In this document: positions 6,689-13,209 of the stretch, in pieces | Layout of the letters: the number at the start of each line of letters is the position of its first letter | Position numbering within the stretch: the stretch's first letter is position 1 | Assembly: GCA_964649195.1 (NCBI GenBank) | Contig: CAZYPK010000128.1 | Location: 1 to 15,936 of the forward strand | Reading direction: 5' to 3' | DNA from: JTS-RE9 sp964649195 | Lineage (GTDB): Bacteria; Planctomycetota; Phycisphaerae; Phycisphaerales; Phycisphaeraceae | DNA length: 15,936 bases | Translations under genes and position numbers: made by a program | Notes under the pieces: generated by a model | What the model was told of the DNA's origin: nothing | Database searches by the model: none | The model's input: the letters and a program-made list of their open reading frames with translations, nothing else

Positions 6689-6910
6689 TTTTTCATCGGT
6701 CGATCCACCAAGCCCTCTGCCGTATGCAAGCGGTTCCGAACCATTCGGAAACGGAGGCGTGGGTTGTTGAAAATTGAAGGCGTCAATGACGGCCGCAAGG
6801 CAACGGTCAGAAGGGAAAGCCATCCGAAAAAAGAAGGCCGACTGCGCAGGCCGATGGAGGCTTGGTCCACTGACCGGCGGAGCCGGCCTCGCGGGACGAC
6901 TGTTGCCGAA

Positions 6911-7180
6911 TTATTTGCGCAGGCCCAGCCGGGCGATGAGGGCGGCATAGGCGGCGCGGTTGGTTTCCTGCAAATACTGGAGCAGCCGGTTTCGCCTGGA
7001 GACCATCATCAGAAGGCCGCGGCGGGAGGCGTGATCCTTCTTGTGCAGCTTCAGGTGCTCGGTGAGCTGGTTGATCCGTTCGGTGAGAATCGCCACCTGA
7101 ACCTCGGGCGAACCCGAATCGGTCTCGGTGCGGCGGTAATCCTGAATGACGGACGTTTTCTTTTCGGCGGTAATGGCCAT
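6911..7180 (-). CDS. rpsO: 30S ribosomal protein S15
   Basis: S15 is a primary 16S rRNA-binding protein of the small subunit platform. The 89-residue length is exactly typical. Conserved features include DTGSPEVQ-like SGSPEVQVAILTERI, LTEHLKLHKKDHASRRGLL and the C-terminal RRNRLLQYL...YAALIARLGLRK. The ATG at 7180 has AAGGG about 10 nt upstream. It has its own sigma70-like promoter about 100 bp upstream. The leader of roughly 96 nt is long enough for S15 autoregulation, which is known in many bacteria through unrelated leader structures; I could not assign one. pnp follows on the same strand. Confidence 0.97.
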   Translation of the reverse strand: MAITAEKKTSVIQDYRRTETDSGSPEVQVAILTERINQLTEHLKLHKKDHASRRGLLMMVSRRNRLLQYLQETNRAAYAALIARLGLRK

Positions 7181-7282
7181 AATGCGGTTGCCCTTGGCTG
7201 GCTTGACAAATCCCGACGCTTGCCCGGCTCCCCAACCATCGTGGAAACCACCGGACGTGCTTCACGGTTTTTCGAGTCGCGG

Positions 7283-7311
7283 ATTGTAACAGTGCCTTCG
7301 TTCCCTTGCAA
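7283..7311 (-). promoter_or_regulatory. Sigma70-like promoter of rpsO
   Basis: Read on the - strand, TTGCAA (7311-7306) is followed after exactly 17 bp by TACAAT (7288-7283). The -35 matches consensus at four positions and the -10 at five. Transcription should start near 7276, giving a leader of about 96 nt. Confidence 0.65.
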
Positions 7312-7327
7312 ACGCAGGTGTTGAAAG

Positions 7328-7430
7328 GAAACAGGAGCCGCTTGCGGCTTCGCTCTGATTCCCGTCCCCTGTTCCGCAGACGCGCAGCGAGGACGCTGCG
7401 ACCATGAATCCCCTGTCTCCTGTCTCCTGC
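7328..7430. repeat. Degenerate heptamer element E5 with GC hairpin copy 2
   Basis: The right arm has CCTGTCT twice (7412-7418, 7419-7425) then CCTGC. The left side has AGGAAACAGGAG (7327-7338), its imperfect complement, and an internal GTCCCCTGTTCC (7364-7375) looks like another diverged copy. Between them, 7376-7400 is the second copy of the 25-nt GC hairpin seen at 2612-2636: stem CGCAGCG/CGCTGCG with an AGGA loop. The rest of the rpsO/pgm divergent gap (7181-7497) contains the rpsO promoter and leader, and a TATGAT at 7440-7445 that could be a -10 box for the + strand gene. Confidence 0.55.
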
Positions 7431-7497
7431 ATCATCCGCTATGATCTTGGCCCACGGGCGGCATGCCGCTGCCGTGCGATTTTCAGGGAACGGCAAC

Positions 7498-8913
7498 ATG
7501 CTCAGCAAGATTTTCAAGGCTTACGATGTTCGCGCGATTTATCCTTCGCCCCTTGGCGAAACAGAAGCTTGGCAGGTCGGCTGCGCCACCGGACAGTATT
7601 TGAAGAAGCTCGTGATCGACACAGGCGTTACCGCTGCGCTGAATCTACCCAACACGGTGGTGATGAGTTACGACATGCGGCCTCATTCGCCGCAGCTCAC
7701 CAAGGCCTTCACCGAAGGCGTTCGCGCGGCGGGCATGGATGTCATCAGCGTGGGCATGTGCGACACCAGCTTCATCTACTTCGCGATCAATCATCTTGGC
7801 GCGGCAGGCGGCGTGCAGGTCACTGCGAGCCACAATCCGATTGAATACAACGGCTTCAAAATCTCCGGCCCGCAGGCCAGGCCCATCGGCGCGACGACCG
7901 GCCTCAAGGATATTCAGGCCATCGCGGAGACGCTGGGCGAAGCCGGCTCGGTGACGGGCGAGGGCAAATATGAGGAACGCGATCTGTGGGATCCTTACCG
8001 TCAGCATGTGCTCAAGTTTTATCAGCCGCCCAAGAAGGGCAAACGCCCGATCAAGGTGGTGATCGATGCATCGAACGGCATGGCGGGCAAGCTGGTGCCC
8101 AAGGTGTTCAGTGCGCTACCCGGCGTGGAGATCATTCCGATCAACTTCGAAATCACCGGCTCGTTCTCGCACGATCCCAACCCGCTGGTGGCCGAGAACA
8201 TGAAGCCGACGCAGGAAGGTGTGGCCAAGCATCGCGCCGACATGGGGGCCTGCTTCGACGGTGACGCGGATCGCTGCATCCTCACCGACGAGCGAGGCGC
8301 GATCATCGGCTGCGATCATCTGACCGCCATGCTCGTCGAGCATTTCACGCGCGGGCAGCATGGCACGACGGTCATCTACGATCTGCGTTCGAGCAAGGCC
8401 CTGGAAGAGGCGATCGTGAAAAACGGCGCTCGACCGATGAAGAGCCGGGTCGGACATGTATTCATGAAGGCGGCCCTGCGCGAATCGCAGGGCGTGTTCG
8501 GTGGCGAGCTTTCGGGGCACTTCTACTTCCGCGACAACTTCTACGCCGACAGCGGCGCGATCGCGTTCGCCGCGGTGCTCAGCATGCTGGGCCAGAGCGA
8601 CATGACGCTGCACGATCTCATCAAGCCTTTCAAGCAGTACCCGCAAAGCGGCGAGATCAACTTCCATGTGGAAAACAAGGAAAAAACGCTCGAAGCCGTG
8701 GAAGAGAAGTTCGGCGATGACGCGATCATCGATAAGCTCGACGGCGTGACTATCGATCAGTGGGACAAGTCGGGTTGGTGGTTCAATTGCCGGGCGAGCA
8801 ACACGGAGCCGCTGATTCGCCTGAACGCGGAAGCGAAAGACAAGGTGAAGCTTGACGCGCTGCTGACGGAACTGAAGCCGATGCTCGGCAAGGAAGACAT
8901 GGGGGATCATTGA
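7498..8913 (+). CDS. Phosphomannomutase/phosphoglucomutase
   Basis: This alpha-D-phosphohexomutase (471 residues) interconverts hexose 1- and 6-phosphates, feeding GDP-mannose or glycogen/UDP-glucose pathways. All four active-site loops are present: the phosphoserine loop TASHNP (Ser111), the metal loop DGDADR (254-259), the sugar-recognition loop GGELSGH (345-351) and the phosphate-binding loop RASNTEP (442-448). The N-terminus MLSKIFKAYDVRAIYP is the typical beginning of bacterial PMM/PGM, so I use the ATG at 7498 (weak AGGGAA upstream) and not 7441. Mannose versus glucose preference cannot be read from sequence; GGELSGH suits the dual-specific AlgC-like group. It is a single gene, divergent from rpsO and convergent with the uvrC unit. 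Confidence 0.93.
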   Translation: MLSKIFKAYDVRAIYPSPLGETEAWQVGCATGQYLKKLVIDTGVTAALNLPNTVVMSYDMRPHSPQLTKAFTEGVRAAGMDVISVGMCDTSFIYFAINHLGAAGGVQVTASHNPIEYNGFKISGPQARPIGATTGLKDIQAIAETLGEAGSVTGEGKYEERDLWDPYRQHVLKFYQPPKKGKRPIKVVIDASNGMAGKLVPKVFSALPGVEIIPINFEITGSFSHDPNPLVAENMKPTQEGVAKHRADMGACFDGDADRCILTDERGAIIGCDHLTAMLVEHFTRGQHGTTVIYDLRSSKALEEAIVKNGARPMKSRVGHVFMKAALRESQGVFGGELSGHFYFRDNFYADSGAIAFAAVLSMLGQSDMTLHDLIKPFKQYPQSGEINFHVENKEKTLEAVEEKFGDDAIIDKLDGVTIDQWDKSGWWFNCRASNTEPLIRLNAEAKDKVKLDALLTELKPMLGKEDMGDH

Positions 8914-8914
8914 C

Positions 8915-9083
8915 GAGCCGCGACGTAACACGTCGCGGACGTGAACGACCTGCAAGGGCGCGATGCGGCACGGTGGATGAACGGTCTCTTTCCTGTGTTC
9001 CACGGTTTTCGAGGTCGTTCACCACCGCGCGATTTCCGCTCCTTCAGGCTGTTCACGTCCGCGACTCGTTGAGTCGCGGCTCA
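8915..9083. repeat. BIME-like inverted pair of hairpin units
   Basis: The left unit 8915-8952 and right unit 9046-9083 are reverse complements at 32 of 38 positions. Each unit contains its own perfect 9-bp hairpin: CCGCGACGT/ACGTCGCGG (8918-8938) and CCGCGACTC/GAGTCGCGG (9060-9080), each with a 3-nt loop. The four stem differences between units form two compensated base pairs. A further 11-nt exact match links 8941-8951 to 9012-9022 on the opposite strand. It fills the gap between the phosphohexomutase stop and the 3' end of the YggU gene, and could act as a two-way transcription stop. Confidence 0.85.
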
Positions 9084-9374
9084 TGTTTGTCGCAGCCTTT
9101 CAATGACGGCACACAACGTCGCCCCGGAAATAAAAACCGTCTTGCGCGGCTGCGTGTGACCTTCAACGACCTCCACATCTCGTAAAGCAACGCGCAGCAC
9201 TTCCGCAAGATGCCCGCAAAGGGCGCGATTCGCCTTGCCTGCTTCAGGCGGGGCTGCCACGGCAATCTTAAGCCGATCGCCGAGCATGCCTGCGATCTTT
9301 GTCCGGCTGGCACCGGGCACCACCTTGACGCGCAGCTCGACGCCATCGATCTGCCCGTGCAGGGCCTGCGACAT
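9081..9374 (-). CDS. YggU/DUF167 family protein
   Basis: The 97-residue product matches the YggU (UPF0235/DUF167) family: RVKVVPGASRTKIAG, then LKIAVAAPPEAGKANRAL, then VVEGHTQPRKTVFI, where the family usually shows G-x-x-S-R-x-K. The biochemical role of the family is not settled. I prefer the ATG at 9374, which has AAGGTG 5 nt upstream. A GTG at 9392 overlaps the uvrC stop (GTGA) and is also possible. Either way the gene is translationally coupled or nearly so with uvrC and surely cotranscribed with it. Its 3' end touches the right unit of the BIME-like repeat. Confidence 0.85.
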   Translation of the reverse strand: MSQALHGQIDGVELRVKVVPGASRTKIAGMLGDRLKIAVAAPPEAGKANRALCGHLAEVLRVALRDVEVVEGHTQPRKTVFISGATLCAVIERLRQT

Positions 9375-9388
9375 GTCCTCACCTTGCT

Positions 9389-10753
9389 TCACTCCCCCAC
9401 CACTTTCTTACGGCGAAGGATGTGGTGATAGTGCTGCGCAAACCGATGCGCCTCATCACGAATCGCCTGGCAGAATTTCAGCCCCGAATTCTCCCGGCCC
9501 AGACGAATCGGTTCACGCCTGGCCTGCACGTGGATCAGTTCCTCCTTCTTCGCCAGCGAGATCACCATCGGCGGCTTCGCGTCAAGCTGCTCGAACGCCT
9601 CGAGCGCCGCGTGCAACTGGCCCCGTCCGCCATCAATAATGATCACGTCGGGATAAAGCTCCTGGCCGGCACCGGCATCACGGTAGCGCCTGCTGACCAC
9701 TTCGCGGATCGATGCGTAGTCATCATTGGTCACCGTCTTGATCCTGTAGCGGCGATAGGCGTTCTTGAACGGCTTGCCGTCGATGAAGCAGACCTTGGAG
9801 CCGACGGTTTCGCCGCCTTGCAGGTGGGCGATGTCGATGCACTCGACACAGCGGATCGGACGATCCATTTCGAGTGTTTTCCGCAGGGATTCAAGGCCTT
9901 TTTTCGGATCGATGAAAAAGCCTTCCGCTTCGGGCTGCCAGTTGTCGCGGGTTTTGCCGCGATCGTCGAGCTTTTCGATGGCCTTGATCTGATCGCGCAG
10001 CACCGCGGCTTTCTCGAAGTGCATCACCTTCGACGCCTCCCGCATCTCATCGCGCAGCTCGCGCAGCATCACCGAGCGCTTGCTTTCGATGAAGCGGATG
10101 AAACGATCGATGTCGGCCCGGTAGTCGGCTTTGCTGATGCGATCGGCACATGGCGCGGTGCACTGCTTGATCGGATGGAGCAGGCAGGGGCGAAAGAACC
10201 TTCGCTTGTCATCGGCTTCGCGGATGTCGAGCGCGCAGGTGCGGAACTTGAAGACGCGCTGGAGCAGTTGAATCGATTCACGCAGTGCAAAGACGCTGGT
10301 GAAAGGGCCCAGCACCTTGGCGCCGCGGTATTCCTCGTTGTGCGGATCACGGGTGATGAAGACGCCGGGGTAGTCGTCTCGCGTGGTGATGACGAGATAG
10401 GGAAAGGTTTTGTCATCGGTGAGCGATTCGTTGAAACGCGGATGAATGTCCTTGATCAGCCGATTCTCGATGAGCAGCGCTTCCCATTCGCCCTCGGCTT
10501 CGATGGTGTCGAAGTCATCGACGATATCGAGCATCGAGGCTTTCTTGGGGCCCAGCGCCTGCCGGGCGGCGGCGATGGTCGAAGGCAGAAAATAACTCGA
10601 TACGCGATCAGGCAGACAGAGGGCTTTACCCACGTAGATGACGACGCCTTTGGCGTCCTTCATCAGATAGACGCCGGGCATCTTGGGCAAAGCGCGGGCC
10701 TTGGCGCGAAGGGTGTCGAGTTTTTCACCGCGGTCGGACATGTGGAACATCAT
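9389..10753 (-). CDS. uvrC: UvrC excinuclease subunit, short form
   Basis: UvrC makes both incisions in UvrABC nucleotide excision repair. Domains in order: GIY-YIG nuclease (MPGVYLMKD...VIYVGKA, residues 25-43, with Glu91 in EALLIEN); a cysteine cluster C173, C190, C198, C202 that fits the iron-sulfur site reported for UvrC; a UVR domain (about 231-262); and the RNase H-like nuclease with Asp317 (VECIDIAHLQG), Asp364 (IIIDGGRGQL) and His426 (DEAHRFAQHYH). At 454 residues it is about 150 shorter than E. coli UvrC. It ends where the tandem helix-hairpin-helix DNA-binding domain would begin. Start codons at 10753, 10750 and 10741 are all possible and none has a Shine-Dalgarno sequence. Its stop overlaps the alternative start of the YggU gene. 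Confidence 0.92.
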   Translation of the reverse strand: MMFHMSDRGEKLDTLRAKARALPKMPGVYLMKDAKGVVIYVGKALCLPDRVSSYFLPSTIAAARQALGPKKASMLDIVDDFDTIEAEGEWEALLIENRLIKDIHPRFNESLTDDKTFPYLVITTRDDYPGVFITRDPHNEEYRGAKVLGPFTSVFALRESIQLLQRVFKFRTCALDIREADDKRRFFRPCLLHPIKQCTAPCADRISKADYRADIDRFIRFIESKRSVMLRELRDEMREASKVMHFEKAAVLRDQIKAIEKLDDRGKTRDNWQPEAEGFFIDPKKGLESLRKTLEMDRPIRCVECIDIAHLQGGETVGSKVCFIDGKPFKNAYRRYRIKTVTNDDYASIREVVSRRYRDAGAGQELYPDVIIIDGGRGQLHAALEAFEQLDAKPPMVISLAKKEELIHVQARREPIRLGRENSGLKFCQAIRDEAHRFAQHYHHILRRKKVVGE

Positions 10754-10773
10754 AGAAAGGAGGAAGAAGAAGG

Positions 10774-10794
10774 ACGAAGTGCGAAGTAAAGAGA
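10774..10794. repeat. Possible one-armed heptamer remnant E6
   Basis: Three consecutive 7-mers ACGAAGT, GCGAAGT, AAAGAGA lie in the 70-bp divergent gap between uvrC and the amidotransferase gene. No complementary arm is visible. It is called only because of the other heptamer elements in this window. Confidence 0.3.
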
Positions 10795-10823
10795 CAGGGT
10801 AAACTGGATTTGAACTTTATCCC

Positions 10824-11522
10824 ATGCTTCCCATCATCGGCATCACCGTTGACAATCGCGAGAACAGCGCCGCCAGCGGCGTGTATGAATGTGCCATTGC
10901 CTACACGACCGCGGTGGTGAAGGCGGGCGGGGTGCCGGTGCTCTTGCCGCATGAAGTGGAACTCATCGGGCATTACCTTCGCGTCTGTGACGGTTTCATT
11001 CTGACGGGCGGTGTTGATCCGAAGATGGAGCCGTTCGGGGATGTCACGCATCCGAGCGCCCGGCCGATGGATGCAAGGCGGCAGGCATTTGAAACCGCCC
11101 TGCTCACCGCGCTGCAACCTGCGAAAGACAAAGCGGTGCTGGGCGTCTGCCTGGGCATGCAACTGATGACGCTGCACGCGGGAGGCAAGCTGAATCAGCA
11201 TCTGCCCGACACGCTGGCCAATCCGCAGATGCATCAGAAGAACAATCGGCATCCGGTGAAGCTCACGAGCGATGCTTCACTCTTCGACGCGGATGCGGCG
11301 GCAACCTGCACTGTTGTCTCCTCGCATCGACAGGGGATGATCAGCGCAGGCACGCTTCGTGTGATCGCCACGGCCGAGGATGACGTGATTGAAGCGGTTG
11401 ATGATCCGGCCCGTCCGTTTTATGTGGGTGTGCAGTGGCACCCCGAGCGCGGCGGTGAAGGTGAACTCAACCAGGCTTTGCTGGATCGGCTGGTTTCGGC
11501 TTGTCGCCGCGCCAGGAAATGA
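10824..11522 (+). CDS. Class I glutamine amidotransferase (peptidase C26, PuuD-like)
   Basis: The 232-residue product belongs to the gamma-glutamyl-gamma-aminobutyrate hydrolase branch of class I glutamine amidotransferases, which cleaves gamma-glutamyl amides. The nucleophile elbow GVCLGMQ gives Cys109; the His-Glu pair is in VQWHPE (His206, Glu208). Family features GFILTGGVDP (57-66) and VVSSHRQGM (164-172) are also present. The true substrate is unknown; no putrescine-degradation genes are nearby. The ATG at 10824 lacks a good Shine-Dalgarno sequence. Its last 56 bp overlap the 3' end of lspA on the other strand, and both C-termini look authentic. Confidence 0.88.
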   Translation: MLPIIGITVDNRENSAASGVYECAIAYTTAVVKAGGVPVLLPHEVELIGHYLRVCDGFILTGGVDPKMEPFGDVTHPSARPMDARRQAFETALLTALQPAKDKAVLGVCLGMQLMTLHAGGKLNQHLPDTLANPQMHQKNNRHPVKLTSDASLFDADAAATCTVVSSHRQGMISAGTLRVIATAEDDVIEAVDDPARPFYVGVQWHPERGGEGELNQALLDRLVSACRRARK

Positions 11523-12174
11523 TGAAGAGCGAAATCACGCCGATGACCAGGGCCGCATCGGCGACGTTGAAAATCCACGGATAAACCTCATCCGACCCGC
11601 CCACGAACGCGGGCCAGTGCCAGCCGAAAGGCAGCTTCACACCGGGGAACAGCAGACACATGTCGCGCACGCCGTTGAACATCGCCCGGTCGTACATGTT
11701 GCCCAGCGCACCGCCGAGAATGAGGGCGAGGGTGATGTGAAACCATTTCGCTTTCGCATCGCTGCGGTGGAAGACGAAGGAGATGACGAACACCGCCAGG
11801 ATGCTGACGACGACGAAGATCCACTGCTTGCCCTTGCCCAGTCCGAAGACCGCGCCGGTGTTGATGGTCAAGCGCAGAGCGAAGATGCCGGGGACGATGA
11901 CCTTGCCTTCGTGATAGGGAATCGCGCTGGCCGGTTCATTCTCACGAGCGCGCGGCTGAACGAAAAGCTTGCCCGCGCCGTCGCGGGTCTGCACGAGCGT
12001 GGTGCCGTCGTCGGGATCACGCTCGAGGATCAGCGGCTGGTCGGCCACGTTGCGAAACGACCAGGCTTTGAACCAGAGGTCGAGTCCCAGCGTGACCAGC
12101 ACGATGAGGCTGAAAACCACGACCGAAGCCAGGTGCCGACCGGCGCGGCGTGAGGTTGATGCAGGTTCAGGCAT
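11467..12174 (-). CDS. lspA: Lipoprotein signal peptidase (signal peptidase II)
   Basis: LspA is an inner-membrane aspartyl protease that removes signal peptides from prolipoproteins after lipidation. Hallmarks are LGLDLWFKAW in the first membrane helix (about 16-37), RLTINTGAVFGL (101-112), GGALGNMYDRAMFNGVRD with catalytic Asp162, and FNVADAALVIG with catalytic Asp206. Four hydrophobic segments are visible (about 16-34, 118-135, 146-160, 203-219). At 235 residues it is longer than E. coli LspA (164), mainly through a polar insertion of about 55 residues after helix 1 and a longer loop between the catalytic motifs. A lipoprotein candidate is encoded at 1362-1721. It follows the DksA-like gene on the same strand, separated by repeat E4. 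Confidence 0.93.
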   Translation of the reverse strand: MPEPASTSRRAGRHLASVVVFSLIVLVTLGLDLWFKAWSFRNVADQPLILERDPDDGTTLVQTRDGAGKLFVQPRARENEPASAIPYHEGKVIVPGIFALRLTINTGAVFGLGKGKQWIFVVVSILAVFVISFVFHRSDAKAKWFHITLALILGGALGNMYDRAMFNGVRDMCLLFPGVKLPFGWHWPAFVGGSDEVYPWIFNVADAALVIGVISLFIISWRGDKPKPADPAKPG

Positions 12175-12197
12175 GGGGAAATAGAGCGGGAAACCGA

Positions 12198-12309
12198 AGT
12201 CAGAGGTCAGAGGTCAGAAGTCAGAGATCAGAGGTCGGTACGAAACAAACCACTGGGAAACTGAATGTTTTTCTGACCTCTGACCTCTGACCTCTGACTT
12301 CTGATCTTC
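12198..12309. repeat. Heptamer inverted-repeat element E4
   Basis: Left-arm 7-mers from 12199 to 12233: GTCAGAG, GTCAGAG, GTCAGAA, GTCAGAG, ATCAGAG, followed by GTC. Right-arm 7-mers from 12273 to 12307: CTGACCT three times, CTGACTT, CTGATCT. The arms pair with few mismatches around a loop of about 35 nt. The element fills the gap between the DksA-like gene and lspA and would form a strong hairpin in a shared transcript. Confidence 0.92.
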
Positions 12310-12332
12310 GCTTTTCCGCTTTTTTGATCTTC

Positions 12333-13094
12333 TCATCGCCTTCCGCTCATGCGTTCTTTTTCGCGGACCACTTCGATGGTGTACTTGGCCCAGGGAGTGA
12401 CATCGAGGCGGGGCTTGCCGATCGGCTTGCCTGATTCGATGCATATGCCGTAGGTGCCTTCGTGCAGGCGATCCAGGGCATCGTTGATCTCACGAAGCAG
12501 ACGACGTTCGGACTCGACGAGGCCGAGCATCGCTTCCTGCTCGTACTGATCGGAACCGACGTCGGCCATGTGCAGCGGCATGTTGGAAAGGTTGCCGCCG
12601 GTGGCCAGGGCGGCATCCTTGAGCGATGCGACATCACCCAGAATTTCCGCACGCTTTTCCAGAAGCAGCTTGCGATACTGCTCTTTTTCATGCCGGGTCA
12701 AACCGGACTCCGCCTTGCGAAGCTCGGCGAGCGTGGGCGGCTCAGGCTGTTCAACAGGATGCTGCGCGATGGCGGTGGCCGGCGGCTTGGAGATTTTCAG
12801 ACTGGCGGTCTTTCCCGCCTTGGTCCTGGCGGGCGACTTCGATGCCAGCTTCGGTTTGCCGGTGGCGGGCGCAACGGTCCTGGCGGCGACTTTGGCGGAC
12901 GCGGGCTTGGCTTTGGCGACCGGTTTGGACTTGGGTTTGGGCTTGACGACGGGCTTGGCTTTGGCCTTGGGCGCGGGTTTGGCCTTGGGCTTTGGCTTGA
13001 CGGCGGGCTTGGCCTTGGGCTTGGACGCCTTCTTGCCCGCACTGCCTGCCTTCTTCGCGGCTTCCGGTTTCCTGTTGCTGGTTTTTTTTGCCAC
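12333..13094 (-). CDS. DksA/TraR-family protein with Lys/Ala/Pro-rich tail and degenerate zinc finger
   Basis: The C-terminal half of this 253-residue protein is DksA/TraR-like: a coiled-coil segment (LTRHEKEQYRKLLLEKRAEI), HMADVGSDQYEQEAMLGLVESE, ALDRLHEGTYGICIESGK and RLDVTPWAKYT. DksA proteins bind RNA polymerase through the secondary channel and adjust initiation with ppGpp. The four zinc-finger Cys positions read Cys218, Ser221, Thr239 and Val242, so zinc binding is probably lost, as in cysteine-poor DksA2-type proteins. The first 110 or so residues are KPKAKP-like repeats resembling a histone H1 tail and may bind nucleic acid (inference). The GTG start at 13094 has GGAG 7 nt upstream. 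The gene has a candidate promoter upstream and is followed by lspA, an adjacency I recall from planctomycetes. Confidence 0.85.
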   Translation of the reverse strand: MAKKTSNRKPEAAKKAGSAGKKASKPKAKPAVKPKPKAKPAPKAKAKPVVKPKPKSKPVAKAKPASAKVAARTVAPATGKPKLASKSPARTKAGKTASLKISKPPATAIAQHPVEQPEPPTLAELRKAESGLTRHEKEQYRKLLLEKRAEILGDVASLKDAALATGGNLSNMPLHMADVGSDQYEQEAMLGLVESERRLLREINDALDRLHEGTYGICIESGKPIGKPRLDVTPWAKYTIEVVREKERMSGRR

Positions 13095-13181
13095 AGATCA
13101 ACTCCAGTCAGGCATCAAATGAAAGAACCCATGAACACTCCACCGGCGGAAGCCTCCGCCACCCGTTTTTTGGGGTGAGGG

Positions 13182-13209
13182 ATTATAACGACGGCCTGCC
13201 CGCCATCAA
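13182..13209 (-). promoter_or_regulatory. Sigma70-like promoter of the DksA-like gene
   Basis: On the - strand TTGATG (13209-13204) is followed after 16 bp by a perfect TATAAT (13187-13182). The transcript would have a leader of about 80 nt containing a GGCGGA/TCCGCC stem (13145-13160). The promoter overlaps the last codons of tmk. Confidence 0.5.

Larger units (their letters stand above)
6463..6910. other. rpsO-pnp intergenic region
   Basis: This 448-bp gap has no gene. On the - strand, from rpsO to pnp, it holds: a stem CCGGC/GCCGG (about 6884-6896); a T-rich tract (A-run 6827-6832 on +) after a weak GGCC stem, which may be a leaky terminator; a perfect TTCCGAA/TTCGGAA stem (6734-6750); the long heptamer hairpin E3 (6609-6688); and a stem just before pnp (6505-6522). 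The + strand frames here are shadows. Confidence 0.6.

Noticed and set aside
5227..6777. 516-codon open frame on the + strand opposite pnp
   Set aside because: It is a shadow of pnp in a GC-rich genome. The translation is low-complexity Gly/Ala/Asp with no domain, while the - strand gives a full PNPase.
13145..13171. GGCGGA/TCCGCC stem followed by T6 on the + strand as a terminator
   Set aside because: No + strand gene ends here and the T-run is 5 nt from the stem. It lies in the leader of the - strand DksA-like gene.
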